DNA from: Deltaproteobacteria bacterium
Lineage (GTDB): Bacteria; Myxococcota_C; UBA6777
DNA: 64,000 nt
NCBI GenBank assembly: GCA_006226375.1
Contig: SBHC01000083.1
Span: 1 to 64,000 of the forward strand
Reading direction: 5' to 3'
Below, piece by piece: positions 52,581-63,000 of the stretch. A program made the position numbers and the translations under genes. The notes below the pieces were generated by a model. That model searched no databases. It saw only the letters and a list, made by a program, of their open reading frames with translations, and was not told the DNA's origin. The first letter of the stretch is position 1; each line of letters begins with the position of its first letter.

Positions 52581-53333
52581 TTAGAATCGGCCGAAGACTG
52601 CGACGCCGCCACCGTTGGGATCCATGTAGGGAGTGACGGCCCAGAACGGCTCGTTCTTGCTGGGGTCACCGCCGTAGTAGCGTGCGCGGTTGAGGTTGCG
52701 TAAGGAGAGGTAGCCGACAAGGAGGAAGGCAAAGCCGACCACCTGAGGAATAAGGACCGAGACGGCGCCAAGGGCCCCAAAGGTCCAGGCTACAACTTCT
52801 CCAGCGTCTCTGCTGGCCCCAATGCTCGCCATCGCGATAATAAAGCTAGCCAATGGTCCGATCACGGGCACCAACATCATCCCAAAGTAAGCTCCAGCAG
52901 CTGGCGAAAGATAGCCACTTCCTGCTCCTACCGAGATCCCTGCGATTCCAACAATGAGAGACACACCATAGGCCGAGCCCCAGGTGTACCAGCCGCGTGC
53001 AATGAACCACCATGCGCGGGAGCGTCGGCCAAAGCGGCGTCCTCGTCGGCGAAAACGGCGCTGGCAGCTTCCTTCGTGCAAGCAGATGTTGTCGAGGTTG
53101 TCGGCTTTGGTGTCGCCGGGTTTCTTGAGGTCTTTGATGATTCGGGCTTGCAAACGCTTGTTGTGGCGGGTTTCACCCAACTCTGGCGTTTCCAATGTCA
53201 TCGATTGGGTGGAGAGGTTGGCCAAAAAGGTTTGATCTGCTTTGGTGAGCGCAGCGTTGGAGGTAAAGCTCCAGCCAGTGAGGACAAAGGCAAACACCAC
53301 ACCACCGAAAATCCATCGGAATGTACTCATCAC
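52581..53333 (-). CDS. Membrane protein of unknown function
   Basis: A 250-residue protein with an N-terminal signal sequence (cleavage near SNA-AL, about 28), a charged region rich in Arg (RRFRRRGRRFGRRSRAWW) and then four hydrophobic helices between about residues 120 and 215. Two cysteines (CLHEGSC) precede the Arg stretch and may form a disulfide. The C-terminus is Gly-rich and periplasmic or cytoplasmic. I do not recognise the family. It is convergent with the hydrolase gene at 51362-52498. Confidence 0.7.
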   Translation of the reverse strand: MMSTFRWIFGGVVFAFVLTGWSFTSNAALTKADQTFLANLSTQSMTLETPELGETRHNKRLQARIIKDLKKPGDTKADNLDNICLHEGSCQRRFRRRGRRFGRRSRAWWFIARGWYTWGSAYGVSLIVGIAGISVGAGSGYLSPAAGAYFGMMLVPVIGPLASFIIAMASIGASRDAGEVVAWTFGALGAVSVLIPQVVGFAFLLVGYLSLRNLNRARYYGGDPSKNEPFWAVTPYMDPNGGGVAVFGRF

Positions 53334-53581
53334 GAACTCCTGGTTCCCTTGCGCAGGTGCAGCGAAAGTGTCTCGTCGAACGACGCCGGATGCACAAGGT
53401 CAAAACAACTGAAATGCGGGCTGCTGCAAACATTTTGAGGGGGTTTGCTCATCCTGGCTACCATACTGCTCCTGAAGCAAAATGTCCAGGGTAGGCAACT
53501 TTTTAGACGCAGCAAACCCTCCTCGTTTGTGCACGGCACAACCGCTTGAGTTCGTTGGAGTTGGAAGGTCTCTTTGGGGGG

Positions 53582-54148
53582 TTAGGAGCGTCTCTTTCTG
53601 CGCCTTCTTCGGCTGGGCTTCTTTTTTCGGATTCGTCGTCTCTTGCCATAGATTCTGTTGTAGCGGCGAATCAACTCATTGGTGTAGTCCATCGATTCAG
53701 GGGCAAACAGAACGTGGTTGGCTTTGCGGTCGAGCATAACGTCCAGCTTGTAGTCTTGGATAATCTTCCCGATGATAGGTTGCATTTTCGCGAGGATCTT
53801 ACGCATAAAGCGAGTCTCTTCGGCTGCCAGCTCACGGGTCAGCTTCTCTTGCTTCTTGCGGTATGTGGTGAACTGTCGTTGAAGCCGCCTTAAGGTCCTT
53901 TGCTGTTGGCGTTTGGGTAGAACCAAGGCTGTCTTCTTGAAACGTTTTTGTTGGCTCAACACTCGCGTGCGTAGTCGCTTGAGGATGGTCTCGTACCTTT
54001 TCTTTTTGGCCAGCAAGACGGCCTGTGCTTCCTTTCCTTCGTTGATGAAAGACATCGCCTTGTGCATGTTTACAAAGCCCAATTTGGTGCCGGCCTGGGC
54101 CACTGTCGGGATGAGGCAAACGGCGAACGCAAGAATCCATAGGCGCAT
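53582..54148 (-). CDS. Skp/OmpH-like periplasmic chaperone
   Basis: A 188-residue exported protein: signal peptide cleaved near AQA-G (about residue 19), the OmpH opening KLGFVNMHKAM, a long coiled-coil helix pair (about 45-125) and a short final domain (PIIGKIIQDYKLDVMLD). This matches Skp, which holds unfolded outer-membrane proteins in the periplasm. Unusually, the C-terminus ends in a strongly basic tail of about 20 residues (IRKKKPSRRRRR). The start has AGGAG eight bases upstream. It would serve barrel proteins such as that at 8539. Confidence 0.82.
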   Translation of the reverse strand: MRLWILAFAVCLIPTVAQAGTKLGFVNMHKAMSFINEGKEAQAVLLAKKKRYETILKRLRTRVLSQQKRFKKTALVLPKRQQQRTLRRLQRQFTTYRKKQEKLTRELAAEETRFMRKILAKMQPIIGKIIQDYKLDVMLDRKANHVLFAPESMDYTNELIRRYNRIYGKRRRIRKKKPSRRRRRKRRS

Positions 54149-54323
54149 AACATCGCTCCTGTTGATTGAAGTAAAATCCCATAATCATGGGGCAGCTGTG
54201 GCTATGAGGTTCGTTGTGGGCGACTGCTCGACGTAGGTCGGCAGTCAAGCCCGATCGAGTGTGCGAGCTTGTGGTGTTGTGATGGTGACTTGTTAAGGGG
54301 AACTTGTCTTTGAGAACGGTGGT

Positions 54324-55103
54324 CTAGAATGTGGTTCGGGAGATCCGAAGGGGTGTCAATTCCAGACTGGTGTTGGTTTGCAGGTTGGGTTTGGGAGTTC
54401 CCAAGGGAAGTCGAAGCCTTGAGCGGTTGGAGCCAAACCAGTCTCTGTCGTTCCAGGGGGATGCGACATTTGTCGTTGAGCCTGCTGGGAGAAGGTCTTT
54501 GTTGGAGTTGTCCCAACGACCGGTATGGAGCTCCCGCCAACTCATGCTTGGCTTGGTCACGTTCATTTCTACACGCAGCGAAGGCTGAATGAGCATGGGT
54601 TTGGGAATCTCAGGAAGAGACTCCTGCGTCGAGGCTGTCGCTTGGGCGATGACCGATGCTGCTGCATGCCTTGCTGGTGGAGCGAGCGTCTTAAACGTGG
54701 GCGTCACTGGTGCTGTCCGGCAGGCCATCAAAGCCTGGTTGCTGGAGTCTGTGCGTCCTTTGTTGGCTCCGTAGTTGTAAACCAACACGGACCAAAAGGC
54801 GAACAAACACACACACGTTGCGCTGGTAAGGGTCCACAGCAAAGGACTTCGCGTCCAAGGTACACGAGCGGGTTGTTGTGTGGCTGGGGCTTCTTCAGGC
54901 TCGGCGAGGAGCGGCTCAGGTTCCTCGTCCAGTACAAATTGACTGTGCGCTACAACGTGTCGGGCGGCTTGTTCCAACTCTTCTTCCGCAGCAAGCTGGG
55001 CGTTCAAGTTGTCAAGCAGAGCCTCACATTGCTCTTTGTTGAAGAACGCAAACACATTCTCTTGGCCGTGTTGTTTTAACCAATCTTGCATCTGCTGATT
55101 CAT
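54324..55103 (-). CDS. Single-pass membrane protein of unknown function
   Basis: A 259-residue protein with a cytoplasmic helical N-terminus (1-85), one transmembrane helix (about 88-110) and a Pro/Thr/Ser-rich extracytoplasmic region. I see no recognised domain. It lies 63 bases after the XRE regulator gene on the same strand and is probably co-transcribed. The layout (soluble N-terminus, helix, disordered periplasmic part) resembles anti-sigma or FecR-like sensors, without their sequence signatures. Confidence 0.65.
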   Translation of the reverse strand: MNQQMQDWLKQHGQENVFAFFNKEQCEALLDNLNAQLAAEEELEQAARHVVAHSQFVLDEEPEPLLAEPEEAPATQQPARVPWTRSPLLWTLTSATCVCLFAFWSVLVYNYGANKGRTDSSNQALMACRTAPVTPTFKTLAPPARHAAASVIAQATASTQESLPEIPKPMLIQPSLRVEMNVTKPSMSWRELHTGRWDNSNKDLLPAGSTTNVASPWNDRDWFGSNRSRLRLPLGTPKPNLQTNTSLELTPLRISRTTF

Positions 55104-55166
55104 GCAAAGCCTCGTTCTTGTCCTAGGGTGTCAGTTCCTGTGGGGAGAACGTTCCAATCCCGGGAG

Positions 55167-55433
55167 CTATTCTGCATCAACGGGTTCATGTAGAGGCAGA
55201 ATCTGGCGCGGGTTCACACCCAACGCCGCGCAATAAAAGCAAAGATTCTCCAAGGACATGGAGCCCGCTTCGCCTTTCTCCATGCGCTGGATTGTACTCC
55301 GCGAGAGGGAGTACCCTTTCTCTTGGGCGGCAAACGCTACCTTCTCCTGGCTCCAGTTGCGCTTGTGACGTAACCGAATCAACATACCACCCATTTCACG
55401 TGCTAACGACTTAACCCACTTTTCATTACTCAT
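55167..55433 (-). CDS. XRE-family helix-turn-helix regulator
   Basis: An 88-residue DNA-binding protein. The HTH core runs from LIRLRHKRNWSQEKVAFAA to the recognition segment SLSRSTIQRMEKGE, then LCFYCAALGVNPRQIL. This is the Cro/CI-type fold. The ATG at 55433 begins MSNEKW; the frame opens ten codons earlier at GTG 55463, and neither start has a clear ribosome-binding site. It probably controls its own operon with the membrane protein that follows. Confidence 0.85.
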   Translation of the reverse strand: MSNEKWVKSLAREMGGMLIRLRHKRNWSQEKVAFAAQEKGYSLSRSTIQRMEKGEAGSMSLENLCFYCAALGVNPRQILPLHEPVDAE

Positions 55434-55607
55434 CCGTCTATCCCATTCCATCAAAGTCTTCACATTCTATATAACGTACTCTCACAACTCTTGCAGCATC
55501 ACATGTGATGCGAATCAAAAAACGTGGGAAATCAACGCGGCAGCAGGAATCTAGCGATTCTTGGAGGAGGGAGCAAGCCGTCTTTTCAGTCGCTCCAAGT
55601 TGAAGGC

Positions 55608-55641
55608 ACAAAAAAAGGCCTTCCTCCGGGGAGAAAGACCT
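55608..55641 (-). terminator. Rho-independent terminator of the Bax-inhibitor-like gene
   Basis: On the minus strand a long imperfect stem (AGGTCTTTCTCC with GGAGGAAGGCCT) is followed by seven T residues and GTGCCTTC. It lies 47 bases past the stop at 55689. The tail matches that of the terminator at 589-622. Confidence 0.85.
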
Positions 55642-55688
55642 CTTTGCAAAAGGTTGCAGAGACAGGCTCTGCGTCCTCTCGGTGTGGA

Positions 55689-56492
55689 TCAGTCGCTGCT
55701 GCCAAAGATGACCGCGAGGCGGACAACGAGCTTGACAGCTTCGTAGTAGATCCAGGTCAAGGTGACGAGGATCGCGAAGCCACAGTACCATTCCATGTAC
55801 TTGGGAGCGCCGGCTTCCACGTTTTCTTCCACCATCTTGAAGTCGATGATCAACCAGGCGGAAGCGAGGAGCAGGATCGCGCCGTTGATGGCGAGACCAA
55901 TCCATGCGCTGGAACCACTCGCCGAAGCGCTGCTGAAGGGGCTCAGCAAGGGCAGGGGGTTCGAGGAGAACATGGAGAACAGGAAGGACACCAGGTAGGT
56001 GACGAACACTGCCATGGTCAAGGTCTGGACAATGGCCACGAAGGTACGGGTCGGCTTGAGGATACCGGTGCGGTACAGCACAAGCATACTACCCACACAA
56101 CTGGCGGTGATAATCAGCGCTTGGATTCCCACACCACCTGCGACTGCGAGCCCTGCGCGGCCAAGGTAGGCATCAGCGACCGCAGTGAAGGCACCCAGGA
56201 AGATCCCCTCGACGACAGCGTAAATGGGAGCCAGGCGGGGAGATGCTTCGGGGTTACCGGCCAGGTAAAAGGTAAAGCCGAGGCCGATGATCAAGGAAGC
56301 AATGAAGCTAATCATGATCGCGCTGGGGAACATGAAGGCGAGGGTGTAACCACCAGCGCCTGCAATCAAAGCAATCATGACCAGGAAAGAGGTCTTGTTT
56401 ACAACGCCGCTCATGGTCGCAGCGTCAGAAATCGGCCCTTGGCTGAGCCATCGTTCTTCATTGGAAAGGGCTGGGTTTGATGTATTCCACAT
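55689..56492 (-). CDS. Bax inhibitor-1/YccA-like membrane protein
   Basis: A 267-residue integral membrane protein with about seven helices. After a polar N-terminus (MWNTSNPAL) the hydrophobic core includes YTLAFMFPSA, AVVEGIFLGAF, GVGIQALIITA and a final YEAVKLVVRL segment. It matches the Bax-inhibitor/YccA group (COG4760-like), associated with calcium leak or protease control in relatives. The frame opens at 56600, but the ATG at 56492 has a strong GGAGGAG site and fits family length. Confidence 0.9.
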   Translation of the reverse strand: MWNTSNPALSNEERWLSQGPISDAATMSGVVNKTSFLVMIALIAGAGGYTLAFMFPSAIMISFIASLIIGLGFTFYLAGNPEASPRLAPIYAVVEGIFLGAFTAVADAYLGRAGLAVAGGVGIQALIITASCVGSMLVLYRTGILKPTRTFVAIVQTLTMAVFVTYLVSFLFSMFSSNPLPLLSPFSSASASGSSAWIGLAINGAILLLASAWLIIDFKMVEENVEAGAPKYMEWYCGFAILVTLTWIYYEAVKLVVRLAVIFGSSD

Positions 56493-56598
56493 TTTTGCTT
56501 CTCCTCCAATCACGTGGTGTGTGGGAGCTGTTGCGACCTCCCATTTCACACATTGAATCGGGATTTGTAGCTGTCGCAACGTTTCTGAATTCACGGCC

Positions 56599-56629
56599 AA
56601 TATATGAGGCTGATCGTAGCAATTGTCAA
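56599..56629 (-). promoter_or_regulatory. Candidate promoter of the Bax-inhibitor-like gene
   Basis: On the minus strand TTGACA (56629-56624) and TATATT (56604-56599) are separated by 19 bases, about 100 bases before the start codon at 56492. Both hexamers are close to consensus, but the spacer is long. Confidence 0.4.
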
Positions 56630-56729
56630 GGGAATTGTCTTGTTTTCAACCTCTGGTTTTTCCATGAGTTTGTGATCCTCTCGAAGAAAAAGTCGAGAAC
56701 TCTCCTTGCTCTCCCTCCGATTCACCAAC

Positions 56730-59627
56730 TCACTGGATCTGTTGAAGCAAACTGTGATCTTCCAACGCTTGTTGACCGTTGGGAGTCAGGCGCAACTGCC
56801 AGGAGCCTGAGGGACCTTGCACCTCTTGGATGTAGCGGGCATCGATCAGCTGGTCCAGCAGCTTCTCCACGGCGGTGCTGCTCCGGAAGCCAAGCTGGGC
56901 AAACGCCTCGGACCTCTTGCCTGTATGACCACACACAGGATCGCCGCGAAGCACTGCCTTGAGATCCTTCCGGTCCCAACTCCCCTCACTCAGCGACTTC
57001 AAGGCCCATGAACATTGTTCCGTAAACGGCGGAAGCGGCACGTTCGAGGGTTGCATGGCTTCATGGGGTTGGCAGTTGTCGCAGGCTTTGCAGCGGCGAC
57101 GAGCCGGGCTGCCCAGGTACCTTGCCAAGTGACCATGGCGACAAGTGAACGTCTGGCAGTAATCGGTCACTTCGATCGAACGCTGCTCTTGCAACGTGGC
57201 GTAGCGGTGAAGCAGGCTCTGGATTCTTGTAGAGGCATCATCCGGTGGAGGGAGGAACTCCAACAGCAGGCCACGCCGGCGGGTGTCGACCACGAGATGC
57301 CCTTCGGCTTGCCAGTCCAGCAACGTGGTTTCCAACAACGGAAGCGGAATGTTGGCGTGGTGGGCCAACTCTTGGGTGCGGAACGTTCGGCGTTGCTGAG
57401 GAGGCAAGCCCACTGCTTTGGAGAATGCCTCGATCTCTTCATGTTGGACAGAAGATGCCGAGCGCTGCAAGGTCACGGCTTCGGGCAAGTCATAGTGCCT
57501 GTAGAGCAGCTCCGCCTTCTCCAGGATGCTGAGGGCTACGCGGAGGTTGGTTTCATCACAGTCGAGCGCGTCGGTCAGGGCGTGGGTGGGGATAAACGAC
57601 GGGTTGGTCTGGTGCAGCCAACGTCGAACCTGCCCATAGACCTTTCGCAAAAACTCGACAGGCACGGTGTTCTCTCGCGAGCGACGGGTCAGCACGCCTT
57701 TGTCGCTGTGGGTGTAGAGCATCACACAGTGCGCGACCTCTCCGTCGCGGCCGGCCCGGCCAGCTTCCTGGTAGTATCCGTCGATCGACTTGGGCAAGCC
57801 ATAATGAATGATGAAGCGGATGTCCGACTTGTCGACGCCCATTCCAAAGGCGATGGTCGCTACAATGATCTGGACCTCGCCCGACATGAACCGGTTTTGG
57901 ACCTGACCTCTGTTGCGAATCCCCGCGTGGTAGTGGTCAGCGGAGAACCCTTGGTAGCGAAGCAAGGTCGCTAACTGCTCGCATTGTCTGCGGGTTCTTG
58001 CGTAGATGATGCCGCATCCTTCCAGGCTGTAGCAAAGCCCCAACAAGAGCAGGAGCTTTTCATCTTCGTCACAGGCTCGAATCGCTTGCAGCCGAAGGTT
58101 GGGCCTGTAGGTGTCTGTGACCACGAGGCGAAACTCTCGTTGCTCCGGCTCCTGTTTCTCTTCCAGCTCGTCCTGTTCGGCTTCTGGGGGTCGCAGCGAA
58201 GGGACATCCAGCACTGTGGGGGCAAACAATTGACGCTCGATATCCTTGCGAACAAGGGGAGGTGCTGTGGCGGTCATGGCGAGGATGGGCGGCTCTCCCA
58301 AGTCTCGATGGACCCGAGACATACACAGGTAATCCGGGCGGAAATCATGACCCCACACTGAGATGCAGTGGGCTTCATCAATCACCAAACGAGCCAGGCC
58401 CGCGTGACGCAAGGCATGCAAAAAGGTGGGCTGACGAAGTCGTTCCGGCGCTGTGTAGACAAGCTTGTACCGACCCCCCGCGATCTCATTGATGGTGTTT
58501 CGCAACTGGTAGGCTGAGATGGTGCTGTTGATCGCCACCGTTTGGGTTCGGATAGGCTCGGGCAGGCTGTCCACCTGATCCTTCATCAAGGCGATCAGGG
58601 GCGAGACCACCAGGGTAATCCCTTCGCTTAACATCGCGGGTAGTTGGTAACAGAGCGACTTCCCTGCACCTGTCGGCATGATCGCCAGCACATGCTCGCC
58701 TCGGAGGGCGCACGCCATGATCTGAGGTTGCGCGCTGAGAAGGGAGTCATAGCCAAACCACTTCTCCACAGACTCCAGGAGAAAGCTCCGCTCTTCGTCT
58801 GAAACGGGGACGTCAGAGAGCTTAGGAAGCTCCACTGACGTGGGCGTTGGGATCCGCTTTGGCTGTTGAGGACGTGTCTGGGCGGGGACAGGCTTGGCAG
58901 GTGTTAGCTCTTGCTTGAGCTCTTTGGCGATCAGCGTCTGAAGGTTGCTGGTCTCGTCGTGTCTCCGCGACTCTTGCTCTGCGAGGGCCTCGTCGGCTCT
59001 GCGCTCTTCGTTGTGCTCTTGGAAGAAGGCTTGAAGCTCTCGCAAATGAGGGATGGAAATGGCTTTGCCGTTTTCCTCCACGTGGAAAGCACGCACCGCG
59101 TATGCCATGGCTGTGAGGATGTCCTCGCGGTGCGCATGAATCTTCATCAACCCCAACAAAGGGATACGGCTGTTGGGGGCGAGCTGCTGGTATTGAATGT
59201 AGGCACGCTCGGCCTGGTCGATCTGCCCCAGGTCCCAGTGTATTTCACCCAATAGCCCGTAAGGACTGGCTTGTTCTCTCGAAGCCGACAAGAGCGTATC
59301 GACGATCAAGTTGGCTTCGTCGTAGTTCTTGTTGGCCAGCAAACATCGACCCAACAAGACCTGGGCTGAAGCAGAGTCGCGTTGCTCCAGCCGACGTCGC
59401 ATCACATGGACAGCTTCGTCGCAGCGATCCAGGCCCAGCAAGGTGCGAGCGTACAGATCTTGTAGCGATACGTACTTCTCCAGCTCCAGGTGTTGCAGGC
59501 TTTGCAACGCCTCGGTGTACAACTCCCAACGCAAGTAGTAATTGAGCAAGCTAGTGCGCGTGCGACTGCTCAAGATCTGCAGAGTTTGGGGTTGGTTGTG
59601 ATAAGCGTCTAACAACGGGACATTCAT
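56730..59627 (-). CDS. TPR-RecQ fusion helicase
   Basis: A 965-residue protein. The N-terminal 230 residues are helical TPR-like repeats (for example SLQDLYARTLLGLDRCDEA and ASPYGLLGEIHWDLGQ). A Gln/Pro linker leads to a RecQ-type superfamily II helicase with motif I PTGAGKSLCYQLPA, IDEAHCISVWGHDFRPDY, TATAPP, and the C-terminal motifs IIVATIAFGMGVDKSDIRF and YYQEAGRAGRDG. A zinc-binding region (CRHGHLARYLG...CKACDNC) and a winged-helix-like C-terminus follow. RecQ helicases unwind forked and recombination DNA. The TPR extension implies a protein partner. The start is uncertain: ATG 59627 chosen, GTG 59648 also possible; neither has a clear Shine-Dalgarno site. Confidence 0.9.
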   Translation of the reverse strand: MNVPLLDAYHNQPQTLQILSSRTRTSLLNYYLRWELYTEALQSLQHLELEKYVSLQDLYARTLLGLDRCDEAVHVMRRRLEQRDSASAQVLLGRCLLANKNYDEANLIVDTLLSASREQASPYGLLGEIHWDLGQIDQAERAYIQYQQLAPNSRIPLLGLMKIHAHREDILTAMAYAVRAFHVEENGKAISIPHLRELQAFFQEHNEERRADEALAEQESRRHDETSNLQTLIAKELKQELTPAKPVPAQTRPQQPKRIPTPTSVELPKLSDVPVSDEERSFLLESVEKWFGYDSLLSAQPQIMACALRGEHVLAIMPTGAGKSLCYQLPAMLSEGITLVVSPLIALMKDQVDSLPEPIRTQTVAINSTISAYQLRNTINEIAGGRYKLVYTAPERLRQPTFLHALRHAGLARLVIDEAHCISVWGHDFRPDYLCMSRVHRDLGEPPILAMTATAPPLVRKDIERQLFAPTVLDVPSLRPPEAEQDELEEKQEPEQREFRLVVTDTYRPNLRLQAIRACDEDEKLLLLLGLCYSLEGCGIIYARTRRQCEQLATLLRYQGFSADHYHAGIRNRGQVQNRFMSGEVQIIVATIAFGMGVDKSDIRFIIHYGLPKSIDGYYQEAGRAGRDGEVAHCVMLYTHSDKGVLTRRSRENTVPVEFLRKVYGQVRRWLHQTNPSFIPTHALTDALDCDETNLRVALSILEKAELLYRHYDLPEAVTLQRSASSVQHEEIEAFSKAVGLPPQQRRTFRTQELAHHANIPLPLLETTLLDWQAEGHLVVDTRRRGLLLEFLPPPDDASTRIQSLLHRYATLQEQRSIEVTDYCQTFTCRHGHLARYLGSPARRRCKACDNCQPHEAMQPSNVPLPPFTEQCSWALKSLSEGSWDRKDLKAVLRGDPVCGHTGKRSEAFAQLGFRSSTAVEKLLDQLIDARYIQEVQGPSGSWQLRLTPNGQQALEDHSLLQQIQ

Positions 59628-60095
59628 CGCTTTTGGGGGAACTGTCACGGAGTTTCAGGCACAATTGGACGATGGCGAAGAAACGCGCATCCTCAGAGCC
59701 AAGTTGGTAGAGCGAGTTTGTGGCTTTGTAGCGTGAACAGAGAAGCTATGGGAACGGGAGCTGTTGCATCGCCGACAGGATAGTAGCTTGCAGAACCTTC
59801 GAACATCAGCCGGTGTTGGGGTTGTTGGATTCAAGGTCCCCCAAAGCCAACCAAGGTGTTCAAAGTGTCTGCGAGACACTATGCCCACAGCCTACTGACC
59901 ACAGAAGGACATGTCAATATCAATTTTTGCGGAAGCATCGGGGGCTTGGCGAGCACAAACGGGAAGCTCCCACACGTTGACAGCGTCCCAGGGGAGAGGC
60001 ATGATGAGCAGGCTACGATGGCACAACGGCGCCGTTTTTTGCGGACGGTCGCATTCTTTGGCTGGTTTCGCTTTGGCGAGAAGAGGTTGCTCACA
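59628..60095. other. Gap between divergent genes
   Basis: The helicase (minus) and the phosphorylase-like gene (plus) diverge from here. The plus frame of the latter stays open back to a GTG at 59856, but residues encoded there show no domain features, and the ATG at 60096 has the better ribosome-binding site. I see no RNA gene. Promoters for both genes must lie here but no clear pair was found. Confidence 0.5.
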
Positions 60096-63000
60096 ATGAC
60101 GTCTCTGACGACGACTCTGGGAGGTTTGCCCCGGGCTCTATTCTTAACCCGGCATGATGTTGAGTCCAAAGCAATTATGGCGCAATTGGAAGACGTCAAG
60201 GCCTTGGAACATGGACAACATGCAACCTACTACCAGGGCACTTTCGCCAGCGACGAGCAACAATGGCGCGTGGGTGTCGCGGAAGTTTCTGCTGAAGGGG
60301 CTGTCGCAGCGAAAGAGGTGGAGCGAGCCGTCAGCGAGTTTCGGCCCCAATGCATCCTGTTTGTGGGGATGGCCCAAGGTTGTCAGGGAGTCGAAATTGG
60401 CGACGTCGCCGTTGCATCCAAACTCTATGGCAGCGCCGGACAACGCAGGCAAGAATCCGGAGGACGCCAGAACGAGTGCCGCCCCAGTGATATGTTGTTG
60501 CAGCGGGTCAAGGAAGAAGCTGAAGGTCTCGCCTGGCTACGACACACCGATGACGAACTCTCCGAAGACACCCCCAAGGTTGTGATTGCTCCGATCGCTG
60601 CCGGTCATGACGCTCTGTTTTCCCCCGATACGCTCAAGCTGCCTCTGCTTCCACGACCCCAAGATGGAACGTGCGCTGTCACCAGCGAGACCGTTAACTA
60701 CTACGCTTCTACGTTCTCCAAACACTCGAAGGTGCTGCTGATCCAGGGCATCTCTTCGATGATCGGTGACGCCGAGAACGAACGCAAGAACCAGGAAAAG
60801 GCGATGCTCTATGCGTCGGCGTTTGCCTTCCAAGTGTTGTCCCAGGTCGTTCCTTTGTCGACGGGTCCGATGGTTCCGGTCACTGCGATCAGCCCTCGGT
60901 ATACCTTTCTTGCGGCGGTTGCTGCCCTGGCGTTTGGTGTGTTGGCCTCCTTGCCGATGTTCTGTGTTCGCCAAAAGCCCTACGTTAAAGAGATTGGGGT
61001 GCAGAACTGGATGGTCTGGCTGGGCCCCACGCGACGTACCTCCCCACGTGAGCGCTACTGGCTTGTCCGGACGGGCGGACGAAACCCACAGGCTGTTGCG
61101 TTGCTGCTCTTGTCCAGCCAATCGTTTGAGGGCTTCTTTCAGGCCACTCCGTTGTATTGGGATACGCGGATTAGCCTGAAGAACCGAGTGGCGTGGTCGA
61201 TGGAACCCTGGCGAAGAGAGGAGCCTCCTTCTGAGCTAAAGCCTCATCCTTGGGTGCTGCTGCAGCGTCGCGAAGATGGGAGCTTAACCTTACACAATCT
61301 GTCGACCTTTGTGCCTCGTCAGGGTCGGGCGTTGGTGTATCTCACTTACCAACGCAAAAAGGTCGTGGGCGAGATCTCGTTTGCGGTGGGTTCGCAGATC
61401 GTGGTCCGGAGAAAACTATGGGACTGGAAAACACTCCAAGAAGGCCAGGGCTATCTGCCCCTCCGGTTGATCTCAAGTAGCGCTCCCTCGCCCAAGGCAT
61501 TAAAAAAACACGAGTGGCCGCCGGTTCTTACGCTGCAGCAAGAGCGAGATCAGAAGCGTGTGCTGTGGCGCTTCCTCGACAAAGTTCCCGAAGTCCAACT
61601 GCCTGGTACCAAGTGGGTTGTGTTGCGTCCAGGAAAGGACACCGCAAAGGCTGAACCGTTGGGTCTGGTGCAAGTCGAACCCGGCGACGAAGGCTGGGTT
61701 AAGGTGCTTCGGATGCCCTGGAGAGATATCGAAGGCTACCGTCACATCTCCGTGCGTTATTTTGATCCCCAGGCTCCCAAAACGGAGCGCCCCGATTGGA
61801 GTCGGTTTGGTGAGATCCAAAACTTCTGCAAAGCAGACAACGCGGTCCTGGAAACCTTCGGCGCCTGCGTCTTAACCAACTTGGGACTCAACGACAAGGC
61901 TCAGGCCGGTCAATGGTATTGGGTGCAAGGGGAGTCTTTGTTCGTCCAGAACAAACAGACCCATCGCGTTCGTGGGTTTGTTCGGCTTCAGAAGGTCAGG
62001 TCTCACGACGCCTACGCTCAGGCTTTCTTGCTGGACAGCACCAAGCTTCGATGGCGACGCCTGGTGAAGCTCTCCAAGGAGGAGCGGAAGAACAAGGCCC
62101 TGCGCTTGTGCCACAGCACGTTGCCTGACCTGCGAAACCTGCTGCGTTTGCCGATGCAACGATTAACCCGTAAACGTTGGCAGCGTCGATACCAACGCTT
62201 TGATGAGAGCCTGTTGGTCGCAGCGCTCTTGGGAGACTTGTCTCGGCTTCCTCTCTTGGAAGAGCCGCTTCCTCGCACTTCGTTGGGCCGATGTCTTCGG
62301 GAAGGCGTGCGCCTGCAGCAGGGGATCCGAAAGAAGTACATGCTGTCGGATTGGTCGCAACGATGGCGGGATGCGCAGTCGATGATGCAAAAACATCCTG
62401 AGCAAGCCCTGCTCTTGTTGCGTGGTCTCTGCAGCAAGGCTCCACAGCCTGAGAGTGAGTCGATCTGCAACAAGGCTCTTCTCCGGCTGCATCTCACCAC
62501 CCAAGTCCGCGACTTTACCGATATCTCCGACTCTTGGGCGAAGAGGCTTCGTTCTTTGCTGCGCCATGATCCATGCTTTACGGTGCGTCAGTATACCAAG
62601 GGCTCCAAGAGCGAATGGTTGGAGGTGGAAGAACAGCTGCGCACCCAAGATTCGATTGAATACCGGCCTGTGTATTGCCGAGGGTTGCGTGCGAGGCGTC
62701 GGAAACCTTCGGTGTTGCTGGTCTCGGCCCCAACCCAAGAGAAGGGGATGTCCCGTCGTGACATTTCCTTGCTCAACCAACGTTGGACCGAGTCGCTGCT
62801 GCAGTTTTTGTTCCGACGTTGGAATGCGAACGGTCTCGCAGGGAAGCCGAAGGTTGCGATCTTGCGGGCACCGTCTCATCGTGTCCCTTCCAAACGTCAG
62901 GCCCGGCCAACGTTCCTCGAACAACTCAAGGCTTCGCAGCGTTCGGATGTTGTGGTGTTCTTGTCGATGGTGTTGAAGAAGTCAGACCTCTTCTTGAAGT

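Noticed and set aside
59856-60095. N-terminal extension of the phosphorylase-like protein from GTG 59856
   Set aside because: The 80 extra residues have no fold features and the GTG lacks a good ribosome-binding site, whereas ATG 60096 has one and begins the domain.
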